Shown here one piece after another: positions 9,180 through 19,107 of a stretch of DNA of 64,000 nucleotides. Location: NCBI RefSeq assembly GCF_020623625.1, contig NC_060206.1, forward strand, positions 434,001-498,000, read 5' to 3'. Under the pieces are notes generated by a model, which saw only the letters and a program-made list of their open reading frames with translations, was not told where the DNA came from and searched no databases. The position numbers were made by a program, and so were the translations under genes. This stretch comes from Saccharomycodes ludwigii. Taxonomy: Eukaryota > Ascomycota > Saccharomycetes > Saccharomycodales > Saccharomycodaceae. The number at the start of each line of letters is the position of its first letter. Within the stretch, counting starts at the first letter, position 1.

Positions 9180-11150
9180 CTATTTAAAATTTTTAAAGTC
9201 TGTCATAGAAAATGCTGCTTTCAAATGAGGTTTGATTTTGTTATTGTTAGTAGTATGACCTCCCTCGTGATCATTCAAATTCATCATGCTTCTACTTCTC
9301 ATTTGTGTTTCAGCCCTTTCCATATCATCTCTAGAAATAGAAAACCCCCCATCGCTATTATCATTAGTATTCCCATTTATATTGTTTTCAAGATCATGTG
9401 TCGTATTGTGATTGTTTCCACGTAGTTTATGAATAATTCCACTAATACCATGTGCACGTAAATTGTTGTACTGTGAGCCGATAAAGTTTCTAACAGAAAA
9501 TGGTAAACACTTATTGGTTACAATAAGGTTTGCCTTTTCTAAATAAAAAAAAAAACTCCATAATACCATAATTATCAAAAATATCCACAAGGAAATGGTG
9601 AAAAAACTTGCTCCAATACCATTAGTGCTGCTGCTGCCGCTAGTAATTTTTTGGTGCATTGAAGAGAAAACACCAGGAATAAACTTTCGTCCATAATTTA
9701 CCCTTTCATTCTTACTTGGTAAAAAACCAACAACATTATTGTCGTGATCACCACTAACAATCAACCCACATGAGTATAATAAAATTTTACCCAGAGTCCA
9801 AGTTAATTCAAAGCCATCGATGTCAGAAACACTTTGAAATGGAATGTGCTCGGATTGTTGGTGTTCATCTGGAACTTTGGTATCGACATTAATACGAGGT
9901 AATTCAAACCCTTCATGCAAAATGTTTAAAATCCAATTCGCTTTGAAACAACTATCTAACAAGAAGTCTTTTGGAATTTTGTTGTAGCCTCCATTTTCAC
10001 TTATTTTTTCAATTTCTTTCCAGTCACTTTCACAAAAAGCTTTAACGTGTTCACTAAAAGTTTCAAAATTATACTCACCACCCAATTGAAAAATATCATT
10101 AGCAGTATACCAATATTCAGATACGCCAACAAATTTGTCTTTATAAAAATCAATTGCTGGCGCATGAACACCATTGAATAAACACGGTTCCTCTTTGCAT
10201 GGCAAGTTTTTTAATAATAGTGGGTAAATAGACTTGACACATTGTTCATAATCTCCGGAACCTACAACATCAAATTTATTTTTTTTAGAACCTTTATAAT
10301 AAAATTCAGTTTTTGCATTTTTGGGTAGACAGGGATCAACTATGGTCCTTGTCTCAAAATCGTCGTGATCATAATCATTAGAGTTTTCCGGTAAAGAATT
10401 AACTAATTGAGTTAGAAATCTTTTTCTTGCTTGATTTGCACCAAACCCTAACCAGGTACTGACAAAAATGTCCCAGGTTTGAAGTTCACCATTTAAGTTT
10501 CTCAACCTAACTTGTGATATGTAATCTCGATGTCGTTCAATTTGTTCTACACTTGAAGGCGAAAAGGCAATCTGCGTGGAAGCACCCCCCATATCCATAA
10601 AGCCAAATGATTTCTTGTTTTCATTGTCAAAGTTATTAAAATTGCCTTGCAGATAATTCAAACTTAACCAACCGTAGACTCCTTCGATTTCACCATCGAT
10701 GATTTGGATTTGAGAATCACAATCTTCCATTAAAAAAACATTATATTGCTTTATCTTGCTACATAGACTGTTTAAAATTTTATCACTTTTCCCCTTGGGT
10801 AGTAGTCTCATCCCTGCAGTGGCTTGAATAAAAATCGGTGTGTTGGACAATTGTGCTGAAGGAATGATAGTTTCTGCATACTTTAATAAGGGTTTGATAT
10901 TTTTTTTAAAGGCATTCTTTGGTGAGTTTTCAAAACTGGATAAACCAGGTGTTATTTTATAGGTCCATTCTTTATTGAATGTTATTTTAGGAACTGATTT
11001 CCATCTATCAAGATCATTAGAATTGTCGTTATTTTCATCATTGTTTTCGTGATTATATGGCTGTATTTTTTCCCATTCATAAACAAACAGCCTAGATCCG
11101 GAAGATCCAGCATCGATGACAATACCATAGTCATACTTGGATTTACTCAT
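9180..11150 (-). CDS. YND1: Golgi apyrase (GDA1/CD39 nucleoside diphosphatase)
   Basis: The protein has 656 residues (S. cerevisiae Ynd1: 630). It hydrolyses nucleoside di- and triphosphates in the Golgi lumen, clearing the GDP released by mannosyltransferases so that GDP-mannose import continues. Apyrase conserved regions are visible: DAGSSGSRLFVY (residues 14-25), ATAGMRLLP (about 115), the region around GVYGWLSLNYL (about 158) and GFMDMGGASTQIAFSP (about 182). One strong membrane segment lies near residues 527-547 (TISLWIFLIIMVLWSFFFYL), followed by a cytoplasmic tail, as in Ynd1 rather than the type II Gda1. It is divergent from two mannosyltransferase genes whose by-product it would process. 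S. cerevisiae YND1 (YER005W) and MNN1 (YER001W) are also close together. Confidence 0.95.
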   Translation of the reverse strand: MSKSKYDYGIVIDAGSSGSRLFVYEWEKIQPYNHENNDENNDNSNDLDRWKSVPKITFNKEWTYKITPGLSSFENSPKNAFKKNIKPLLKYAETIIPSAQLSNTPIFIQATAGMRLLPKGKSDKILNSLCSKIKQYNVFLMEDCDSQIQIIDGEIEGVYGWLSLNYLQGNFNNFDNENKKSFGFMDMGGASTQIAFSPSSVEQIERHRDYISQVRLRNLNGELQTWDIFVSTWLGFGANQARKRFLTQLVNSLPENSNDYDHDDFETRTIVDPCLPKNAKTEFYYKGSKKNKFDVVGSGDYEQCVKSIYPLLLKNLPCKEEPCLFNGVHAPAIDFYKDKFVGVSEYWYTANDIFQLGGEYNFETFSEHVKAFCESDWKEIEKISENGGYNKIPKDFLLDSCFKANWILNILHEGFELPRINVDTKVPDEHQQSEHIPFQSVSDIDGFELTWTLGKILLYSCGLIVSGDHDNNVVGFLPSKNERVNYGRKFIPGVFSSMHQKITSGSSSTNGIGASFFTISLWIFLIIMVLWSFFFYLEKANLIVTNKCLPFSVRNFIGSQYNNLRAHGISGIIHKLRGNNHNTTHDLENNINGNTNDNSDGGFSISRDDMERAETQMRSRSMMNLNDHEGGHTTNNNKIKPHLKAAFSMTDFKNFK

Positions 11151-11582
11151 TTTTATTTTTGTTAATTTTCTTTCTTTTTCTTTTTTTTTTTTTTCAAATT
11201 CCTTTTGATATTCTTTCTTTGTTTAGTTGATATCTGAGACTCATAAACAATGATGGATTGATACGGTGAATGATCGAACCCAAAAAAAAAAAAAAAAGAA
11301 AAAAAAAAAAAAGCGATATTATATATTCTTTTCTTTTGATTTGCACTGTCAAACCACGTAGAGAAATTTAAAAGGGGAATGTTATATAAAACTAATGAGC
11401 TAAAATTTAAAAAAAGGAATGAATTTAACTCTTTAATCTTGCATTCCAGCAAATCGTAACTCAACAGTTTTTTTTTCTACCTTTTCTTTTTCTTTTTCTT
11501 TTTCCCCTTTCATTCATCAATCTACCTTCCATGCATATCCTATAAACTTGTATTAGATAAGATATTAGAAGTTACAAGGATA
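11151..11582. other. Divergent promoter region of YND1 and the first MNN1-like gene
   Basis: About 430 bases with poly-T/poly-A tracts (11186-11194, 11281-11311) and pyrimidine-rich CTTTTT repeats (11480-11510). No coding sequence or clear factor site was recognised. Shared control of YND1 and the mannosyltransferase is possible but not shown. Confidence 0.5.
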
Positions 11583-13547
11583 ATGAGAAAATTTTACAGA
11601 ATTGGTATATTATCAACAGGTTTAACTATATTTATCATATTATACCAATTGGTCAATAAATTTGGTATCAACAATGCTGATAATTTAAGCACCTCATTAG
11701 AACAAAACCCATTATCAGAATCAGCCAAGGCAGAAAAGTGTCTCAAATATTTTGAAAATCTACATAACTTCAATAATGAATGGTCTCATGATGGCATCAG
11801 AGTGTTTCATAACTATGATAAAATTGATAACAATATCTTGAAAGATACCATGGAACATCTAAGGGTTTATTCTTATTGCTATTTCAATAATGATTTCCCC
11901 TTGTTGCTTAATCCAACTGAAGACAATACTATTGGTGATCTAGAATTTAGGCTTTTCCCCTTTTTAAACCATGATCTATTTGATAAAACCACTTTAAAAA
12001 AAAAAATCGGGTTAAAAATATATGATGTAAGGGCAAAAAAATACACTAATTTAAATACCAAGGGGATTTTTGCTGTCGACGCTTTTCAAAGGGGCAAGGA
12101 AAGTTTCTGGAGATATTGGATTAATCAAGTGAGTAGTTCCAGTGCAGATCAGTTTTCAAAAGAAAACGAGGAGGAAGGAGAAAACAGGGAAGAAAGAGAA
12201 AACAAGGAAGAAGGAGAAAACAAGGAAGAAGGAGAAAACAAGGAAGAAGGAGAAAACAAGGAAGAAAGAGAAAAAGGAGATAACAATATTTTATATACAG
12301 GTGGAAGAGGTATTGTCATGACAATCGCTCCAGATCATATCCAATTAATGTTGAAATTGATACATATGCTAGATTTTTGGGGAAATGAATTACCTATCCA
12401 AATAATTTTTAAAGATTTAACTGGAGAGTTTCACCCAAGCATGATTGATTATATGGAAGTGCTTATTAGAGACAAAACAAAACAACAGGTTTATTTCATA
12501 GATGCCTACGAATATTTAAATCCGGCATATTTAGAAGACGACATAACTTATTTTGCCAATAAGTGGTTGGCTTTGATTTTCAACACGTTTGAGGAAATAA
12601 TTTTTATGGATGCAGATGTTGTTCCCTTTGTTGATCCTGTAGAGCTTTTTAATTTACAAGAGTATAAACAAACCGGTGCTGTTTTATTTAAAGATCGGAA
12701 AATGGACAACGAAAGAACTTTCAAATATTGCATTGATATGTTTGAATGGATGGAACCATCCAAAACAGAAACAAAAGAGTGGTTACATGAAAAGCTTTTT
12801 GACAAAAAAAAAAAGAAAGGACAAAAGCACAACGAAGCCAGGGAAAATTTTGAATTATATAACATATACGAAGATTTTTTCACTAAAAAGCATTTACACC
12901 ATATAGATAGTGGGTTGATGATAATTAATAAAAAAAAAAAACTAAATGTTTTATTAACCTCCTTTATGTTAAACTTATCGGCAAAAGTTATTAGATGTGT
13001 GTACGGAGACAAAGAAATGTACTGGTTAGGTTCATTATTTCAGTTAGACTACAATGTATCGATTATTCCGATAGATGGAGCCGTTATAGGTAAAAGGAAA
13101 TTGCTTGATGATAAGAAATCCGTGCAAGTTTGTGGTACTCAGTTAGCTCATGTATATCCTCAACAAAGTGATAGCAATCAATATAAATTATTATGGACTA
13201 ATGGTGGATTGAAGAAATGCAAATTAAATAAGAAGTTAGCAGCTGAACAGGATTTTAAAGATTATCCTGATTATTTCAAAGAAAAATATAAAATTACAAA
13301 CCCTGCTGAATTGTCCTTCATATACGATTCTGCACTATTTATGGACACTATTTCCATACCGGATGTTAAAGAACATCCATGGGTGCACTTAAAGGACTGT
13401 TGTGGTTATATGTATTGTTCGGTGACCACTCCAAAAAGTGATGATGAGAATGAGAATGACAATGCCAACAAAGGGTTAACTATAAAGTTGGATAATGACG
13501 ATATTTTATTTTACGATAAGTTAATTTATGAATGGGATACTTTTTGA
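11583..13547 (+). CDS. MNN1-family alpha-1,3-mannosyltransferase (copy 1)
   Basis: The protein has 654 residues, belongs to glycosyltransferase family 71 and is a type II Golgi membrane protein. A short cytoplasmic N-terminus is followed by a signal anchor of about residues 7-24. Family marks include EWSHDGIRVFHNYD, FRLFPFLN, FDLTGEFHP-like sequence, the DXD metal/GDP-mannose motif MDADVVPF (about 342-349), HHIDSGLMIINK and VYGDKEMYWLG. Such enzymes add terminal alpha-1,3-mannose to N- and O-glycans. Residues of about 195-235 form an acidic KEEGEN hexapeptide repeat absent from the neighbouring copy. It may correspond to MNN1 (YER001W) or to MNT2/MNT3; the family is clear but the exact orthologue is not. 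Confidence 0.9.
   Translation: MRKFYRIGILSTGLTIFIILYQLVNKFGINNADNLSTSLEQNPLSESAKAEKCLKYFENLHNFNNEWSHDGIRVFHNYDKIDNNILKDTMEHLRVYSYCYFNNDFPLLLNPTEDNTIGDLEFRLFPFLNHDLFDKTTLKKKIGLKIYDVRAKKYTNLNTKGIFAVDAFQRGKESFWRYWINQVSSSSADQFSKENEEEGENREERENKEEGENKEEGENKEEGENKEEREKGDNNILYTGGRGIVMTIAPDHIQLMLKLIHMLDFWGNELPIQIIFKDLTGEFHPSMIDYMEVLIRDKTKQQVYFIDAYEYLNPAYLEDDITYFANKWLALIFNTFEEIIFMDADVVPFVDPVELFNLQEYKQTGAVLFKDRKMDNERTFKYCIDMFEWMEPSKTETKEWLHEKLFDKKKKKGQKHNEARENFELYNIYEDFFTKKHLHHIDSGLMIINKKKKLNVLLTSFMLNLSAKVIRCVYGDKEMYWLGSLFQLDYNVSIIPIDGAVIGKRKLLDDKKSVQVCGTQLAHVYPQQSDSNQYKLLWTNGGLKKCKLNKKLAAEQDFKDYPDYFKEKYKITNPAELSFIYDSALFMDTISIPDVKEHPWVHLKDCCGYMYCSVTTPKSDDENENDNANKGLTIKLDNDDILFYDKLIYEWDTF
12170..12276 (+). 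repeat. 18-bp coding tandem repeat (KEEGEN)
   Basis: About six units of an 18-base purine-only repeat, each coding K/REEGEN or K/REEREN, inside the stem-to-catalytic region of the first MNN1-like gene. The second copy downstream lacks it, so it arose after the duplication or was lost there. Confidence 0.9.
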
Positions 13548-13825
13548 ACTATTATATATATTTTTTTTTGTCTTTTTTTTTGTCTTTTTTTTTTACAGGC
13601 ATTCATGAATCACGTGCATCATTATTCATTATCAATTCTGATCTAAATCCTTTTTTTTCTTTTTCTTTTTCTTTTTTTTGTTATATATTTGTTAATTTAT
13701 TAAGCATTTTGTTTACTTTTATTTATATTCATTAAGCAATACAAAAAGAAAAGAAAAGAAAAGAAAAAAAATACCATCTTTAAAAAACAAAAAAAAGTTT
13801 AAGAACAATATTCTTAGTGTTTGTT
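13548..13825. other. Spacer between the tandem mannosyltransferases
   Basis: A 278-base spacer, very pyrimidine-rich after 13555, with ATCACGTG at 13611-13618 and AAAAG repeats near 13740-13770. ATCACGTG fits both Cbf1 and centromere CDEI consensus, but no CDEIII-like element follows. It probably serves as the promoter of the second copy. Confidence 0.5.
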
Positions 13826-15709
13826 ATGAAATACATCCATAGACTATTCGTTTTATCAGCAATTTTACTAATACTTATATTCAACATAATATATTTCAAT
13901 GACAACGATGCAAATCAAAAAGACCAAATTTTAAAGAATGAAAGACATACTATAGAAAACTCATATTTTTCACCACCATCTAAAAAATATACAGACAAAG
14001 AGCGTAAATGTCATAATTATTTCCTAGACTTGTATATGAAAGATTTAGAATGGTCACATGGGGAAATGCGAATTTTCCACAATTATGATATCCTAGATGA
14101 TAATATAATGAAAGGTATTATGGAACATTTAAGAATATACACAGATTGTTATTTACATGATAATGATCTAATGCTGCCAACTGAAGACTTTCCTGATTTA
14201 GAATATAGACTATTCCCATTTTTAAATCCGCAATTGTTTACACCTTTTATTGAAGACAACGACAACAAAGATGATTCTTTAATACCAAAAGTTTATGACA
14301 CAAGAAAAAATTTAACTGATAATATATATAGTGGCATTTTAACAAACAATGAAATGAAAAGACAAATAAAAGAAAAATATGGGAAAAGTTTTTGGAAATT
14401 TTGGCGAGATATAGGCAATCTTTATAATGAGGACTTGGGAAGTTTTCAGAAGGGGATTACTATGACTATGGGACCAAGACATGTTACATTATTATATAAA
14501 TTATTACATATTTTGGATTTGTTAGGTAATGAGTTACCCATACAAATAATATTCACAGCATTACCTGATGGCACCGGCAACAAAGATTCTGAATTTGACC
14601 AAAATTTATTGTCAGAAATCAGTAAAAACATAAACGAGAGAACTAACCAGCATGTTTATTTTGTTGACTGTGGTGACTTATTAAATCCAGATTATATTAC
14701 CAATAAAAGTTTTGCCTTTTTTATTCATAAATGGCTAGCTATGATTTTTAATACTTTTGAGGAAGCTTTATTTTTGGATGTGGATGCTATTCCGTTTGTT
14801 AAGCCTGCTGACTTTTTTGAATTAAAGGAATATCAAAGTACAGGGGCTGTTTTGTTCAGAGATCGAAGACTAGAAAACGAACATACTTTTGAATATTGCA
14901 TCAATATGTTTAATAAGATGATACAAACTGAAACTGAAGAGAAAAAGTGGAAACATCCGATCCCCAAAGAATTCCAACTGGACACAGATGACACTACTGC
15001 TGATAAAGACGTGGAGAATAAAGAATTTCACAAGGTGTATTATGAATTCTTTCATAAAACATTTTTACATCATATAGACAGTGGATTGGTTGTAATGAAT
15101 AGAAAAAAAAAGTTAAATTCTTTGTTGTCATCTTTTATATTAAATCTATCGGCAAAAGCAAGCAGATGTGTTTATGGAGATAAAGAAATGTTCTGGCTGG
15201 GTCCATTATTTCAGTTGGATACTCAAGTGTCTATTATACCGTCAGATGGCGCTGTTGTAGGTTCGAGAGTGCAGGATCGAAAAACAAGTTTAACAGGGGA
15301 GGACGAACAGGACACCAATATTATAGAAGTATGTGGTACTCAGTTAGCACATATTTATCCTAAAAACAAAAAAATATTGTGGACTAATGGTGGATTGAAA
15401 ACCTGCAAGATGGATAAAGTGTATGCAGCAGCTTCGGATTATTCAAAAGATGGTAAATTTTTTGATGATAGATTTCAAATTAATGGAGACTTGAAAAAAT
15501 TGGAAGAGATTTATGATAAAGCATTAAATTTAGAGTATGCCTTAATACCGGATGTCACGTATCAACCATGGGTTAAAAATAAAGAGTGTATGGAATATAG
15601 CTATTGTGCTTATACAAATCCTAAATTAAAAAAGGGTACGACTATTAAATTTAAGAAGAAAGAGGTGGCATTTTTGAATAGTATAGCGACAGCATGGAAC
15701 GATTTTTAG
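13826..15709 (+). CDS. MNN1-family alpha-1,3-mannosyltransferase (copy 2)
   Basis: The protein has 627 residues from the ATG at 13826; three codons of open frame before it begin with GTG and are not used. It is a type II membrane protein with an anchor of about residues 6-26. It shares motif order with the upstream copy: EWSHGEMRIFHNYD, YRLFPFLNPQLF, the DXD motif LDVDAIPF (about 317), HHIDSGLVVMNRKKKLN, ASRCVYGDKEMFWLGPLFQLD and ILWTNGGLKTCKMD. The two are clearly tandem duplicates, yet divergent over the N-terminal third, so the duplication is not recent. The likely job is outer-chain or O-mannan alpha-1,3-mannose addition in the Golgi. Confidence 0.9.
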   Translation: MKYIHRLFVLSAILLILIFNIIYFNDNDANQKDQILKNERHTIENSYFSPPSKKYTDKERKCHNYFLDLYMKDLEWSHGEMRIFHNYDILDDNIMKGIMEHLRIYTDCYLHDNDLMLPTEDFPDLEYRLFPFLNPQLFTPFIEDNDNKDDSLIPKVYDTRKNLTDNIYSGILTNNEMKRQIKEKYGKSFWKFWRDIGNLYNEDLGSFQKGITMTMGPRHVTLLYKLLHILDLLGNELPIQIIFTALPDGTGNKDSEFDQNLLSEISKNINERTNQHVYFVDCGDLLNPDYITNKSFAFFIHKWLAMIFNTFEEALFLDVDAIPFVKPADFFELKEYQSTGAVLFRDRRLENEHTFEYCINMFNKMIQTETEEKKWKHPIPKEFQLDTDDTTADKDVENKEFHKVYYEFFHKTFLHHIDSGLVVMNRKKKLNSLLSSFILNLSAKASRCVYGDKEMFWLGPLFQLDTQVSIIPSDGAVVGSRVQDRKTSLTGEDEQDTNIIEVCGTQLAHIYPKNKKILWTNGGLKTCKMDKVYAAASDYSKDGKFFDDRFQINGDLKKLEEIYDKALNLEYALIPDVTYQPWVKNKECMEYSYCAYTNPKLKKGTTIKFKKKEVAFLNSIATAWNDF

Positions 15710-15874
15710 TTATTTTTTTTTCATTTCGGATTGAACAGTGCAAGTTTTACCGAATGTCCGTACAGGCGAGATACTTTTTGTTGACTATGTTATCCGAGAG
15801 TATGTCGGACATATTGTGTAAAAGGACTAATTTACTGTGATTGATTGCTGTTGGGTACGCGAACAAAGCCGCAA

Positions 15875-15882
15875 CACGTGAC
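15875..15882. promoter_or_regulatory. Cbf1-type CACGTGAC site upstream of MET28
   Basis: CACGTGAC matches the Cbf1 core used by the Cbf1-Met4-Met28 complex in sulfur-regulon promoters. It lies about 465 bases before the MET28-like start and 24 bases from a Met31/32-type motif. Motif identity is seen; function is inferred from S. cerevisiae. Confidence 0.7.
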
Positions 15883-15906
15883 TGGAAAAAGAAAAAAAAA
15901 AAAAAA

Positions 15907-15915
15907 AAACTGTGG
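15907..15915. promoter_or_regulatory. Met31/Met32-type AAACTGTGG site
   Basis: AAACTGTGG is the core bound by the zinc-finger proteins Met31 and Met32, which recruit Met4 to sulfur genes. Its pairing with CACGTGAC at 15875-15882 is the typical MET-gene arrangement and supports both the MET28 call and autoregulation by the sulfur network. Confidence 0.7.
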
Positions 15916-16306
15916 TGGAAAACGACTTTGATTACTATTTTCCAACTTTTAATTTTTTTTTTGATATTAGTTATGGATTTCTCTTTATAACAATAGAAAA
16001 AATCGTAAAAACAATAAAATAAATATATTTATATATATTATATATCTCAATTCTCGAACCAATAAATTAATCAAATATATAGATAGATAACCGAATAATA
16101 CCGCTATCGCCATTGTAAACCTTATAACATATCAAATATATTTTTTATTTATTTTCCTCCCCTCTCTTTCTTTCCAATCTACTGACTTCTACTTATGCTT
16201 TCAATTAAAAAAAGGGAAAAGAAAAACAGAAAGAGAACAATACATATACTTATCGCATCAAACAAATATACCTAAAATTGACTACTACCACGTTATTATT
16301 ATATTT

Positions 16307-16338
<32 letters not shown>

Positions 16339-16345
16339 TGAAAAT

Positions 16346-17719
16346 ATGGATGACAACACTTTTTTGAAGAAGTTGCAGTCTTTAATTAGCAGTAATGAAC
16401 AGCTAGGCTTAACTTTACTTTCATTACTAGTAAATAATAACAGTAGAAATAATAATCCATCTTCTCCGGAAAATAGTACTGTTAAAGAAACTAACAGTCA
16501 TACTAATGAAAATACTAATACGGAAGCACTATTGAAGCTAGTATTAGAAAAATTACAAAATTCACCTGGTCATCAACAACAACAGCAGCAGGACTCATTT
16601 GAACAACTTCAACATACATCAACAACTTTATTACCTAAATCTAACGCACCAAAGGCAAACATAAATAAAAAGAAACAGCCATCTTCTTCTATTGTTGATA
16701 CCTCTCTCCCCACCTTTTATAGAACAAATGTCTCAACACTAAGAACAAATCATAGCACCGGGAGTAGCTTAAAAAAAGTTGCATTGCCAGTACCATTAAC
16801 AACTACAACAACAAATGCCAATAATACCGGTCCCTCAAATTCACCTATCGCTCAATCGCCTATATCGCAAATATATAGACAGGCTATTCCTTCCGCCAGG
16901 ACTACCTCTATAACTTCTAATACTAATGCCATAACCAACAACAATACACATACTTTGACGAATAGACTTTCTACTTCTCCTGTGCCACAAACTAATACAT
17001 TGAAAACAAGAACCAGAACCATAAATAATGATAGCACCACGAATACTGATGTAACTAACAATAGTAATCAACGCCATTTTAATTTTTTAGATAATAATGG
17101 CAGGATCTCAACAACGCTGAAAGTAATAGATAAGGAAATCTATAAAAAAAAATCAAACACTTCTTCATTATTAAAGTCTACAGATAAGGTGATCAATACT
17201 GATTTTTTGCCCATGACCAAGAGCAAAGAAATTACAGAGGGTACTCACTCTTCTTCACCTTTATTGCCATCAACGCCAACTATATCGGATCATCTACCAA
17301 ATAAGAATTTTTCTTCAAAGAAAACAACTCTTAGGACTAGCGGCACGAATAGTACTACAGTCATGGGTTTAAACACGGATAATACTGGAATTCGCGGTAA
17401 CATTATTAATATCGATAGTCACATAGGTAATGACGATGATACTAATAATTCTACTACTCTTACTTCCAATACAAATAATAGTGACACTAACAACTATAAT
17501 ACTAATACTCATAATTCTATTGCTTCTAACTCTGGTGTCACTAGGAATCATAATGATTTTTTATTTAATGCTGATATCTTTAGTACAGATTCTACACTTT
17601 TCACAAGTACTAATCAAAACACTAGCCCTGTGAATAATAGTAGTGTAGCTAGTAATAAGAATGAAGGTACAAGATTATCCAGTACAAGTAATTCTACAGT
17701 GACCTTGGCAAGCACAATA

Positions 17720-17750
<31 letters not shown>

Positions 17751-18184
17751 GTAATAAAAGTAACAGCAATAACACTGATTTAATAGCATTGACCACAAAT
17801 AGCAGGGAAAAGAACAATGTCAACACTAATACTAATAATATTCACAATTTTAAAACAAATAATACCAAAAGTTCAAAAAAATTATTCACAAAAGTCCTTG
17901 ACGGTGTTTTAAAAACTTTTCAAAATGAAGAAGAATATACTCTATTTATTAAAAGGAAAAAATGTGTAGAGGCATCCGCCAAATTTAGAATTAGGAAGAA
18001 AATTAAACACAAGGAAAATTTGCAAAAATTAACTGAATTAAGTAAACAGGTTAACACATTACAATCCAAAATTTTAGAATTAGTTGAGGACAATAAGTTT
18101 TGGAAAGAAAAATTAACTTATTATAACCAGTTAAAGAGTAAAGAGTTATTAGAATCGCTTAAAAAACAAAGTATAGGAGAGTAA
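16346..18184 (+). CDS. MET28: Met28-like bZIP cofactor with a large low-complexity insertion
   Basis: The protein has 612 residues against 187 for S. cerevisiae Met28. Two blocks match Met28 as I recall it: the N-terminus FLKKLQSLISSNEQLGLTLLSLL, and the C-terminal basic leucine zipper (about 530-612) with EASAKFRIRKK, LTELSKQVNTLQSKI and EDNKFWKEKL. Between them lie about 450 residues rich in Asn, Ser and Thr, including a poly-Ser run near residues 458-475. Met28 stabilises Cbf1-Met4 on DNA to switch on sulfur assimilation. The basic-region Asn usual in bZIP proteins (N-x7-R) is Cys540 here. Both CACGTG and Met31/32-type sites lie upstream, and S. cerevisiae MET28 (YIR017C) belongs to the same conserved block. 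Confidence 0.88.
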
Positions 18185-18383
18185 TAAAATACCAATTATA
18201 TATATGTAATTATTTTTAATATCTAACGTCTACTTTTTATTTATTTGTTTATTTATCTTTCTTTTACCAGTTTTTTGTAAGATTGCTGATCCAATGTTTT
18301 GAATATTTGGAAATATAACTCGATGATTTTACAATATTGGTTCAATTTATCCCCTTAGAATGTTTCGACGTATTAAATTTATT

Positions 18384-18424
<41 letters not shown>

Positions 18425-19058
18425 CAATCAATAGCCAATTTGAATTGATACCAAAGCTTAAAGTACTTAAAAATATGACTCAATTATATCTTAAATAACA
18501 AACATTCTATAATTTGGACAATTGTTACATCTTATTTAGAAATAATTAACAACAAGTAATAAAAAAAAAACGTCATAAAATAACTTCAATGAAGACAAGA
18601 ACTCATCTCAGAACCTTCTTTTAATATTAACTGCAATTTGCGCATTAAAATGAAATTAGAGTGCTAATACTATTCGTAGTTTTGGTATTAATAAAAAATT
18701 TATGAAAAGCTTACATATATTAACAATAGTCTAAATTTTGATGTCAATGGTCCTATCTTTCCGGCTAACAGTAAAGTTACTCCGAATACAAGTCAAGAAA
18801 TATATATTATTATATATATAACACAAATAACAGGGTTGTGGTAATTATTTGTTTCTAAGATAAAATTTGAGCTAACTGCTTCCCAAAGGAATCCTACAGT
18901 ATATATATATATATGTGTGTAGTAATAGAGATATGTAGAATATGGGCTTTTTTTATCTTATTTTTTTCTTTTTTTCATTTCTATTTCTTTTAAATAATTA
19001 TGAAAATTAAACCTAATTCCAAATATATATATATATATATATACACCTATGCAAATAT

Positions 19059-19093
<35 letters not shown>

Positions 19094-19107
19094 CAATTAT
19101 TGAATTT
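18185..19107. other. Intergenic between convergent MET28-like and the large gene
   Basis: About 920 bases of 3' flanking DNA with a 38-base poly-T tract (18387-18424), TA repeats (about 19024-19042) and a second poly-T (19063-19093). I see no gene or structured RNA signal in it. Confidence 0.6.
18387..18424 (+). repeat. Poly-T tract of 38 bases
   Basis: An uninterrupted run of T in the convergent intergenic region, one of several tracts over 30 bases in this window. Long dA:dT tracts exclude nucleosomes; the exact length may be affected by sequencing. Confidence 0.85.

Larger units (their letters stand above)
15710..16345. other. MET28-like promoter region
   Basis: About 635 bases. The first 180 have a more even base composition than the surroundings and carry several CGGA-type elements (15725-15731, TGTCCG 15755-15760, TCCGAG 15793-15798, TCGGAC 15805-15810). 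Then come CACGTGAC and AAACTGTGG, followed by AT-rich DNA and an AC repeat (about 16308-16326) close to the start codon. Confidence 0.65.

Noticed and set aside
11268-11285. tRNA B-box-like GGGTTCGAT (minus strand), with similar hits near 16035 and 29371
   Set aside because: None has the following CC, an A box at the right distance, or a foldable acceptor stem.
13611-13618. Possible centromere (CDEI-like ATCACGTG followed by AT-rich DNA). In S. cerevisiae MNN1 and YIR001/002 flank CEN5 and CEN9, so an ancestral centromere might lie near here.
   Set aside because: No CDEIII-like TTTCCGAA element lies at a suitable distance on either strand at 13611. The other CACGTG/CATGTG sites (7053, 15875, 24532, 29425) also lack a full CDEI-AT-rich-CDEIII order; the DNA beside 15875 is not AT-rich, and at 29425 a TGTCCGAAAA is only about 20 bases away.
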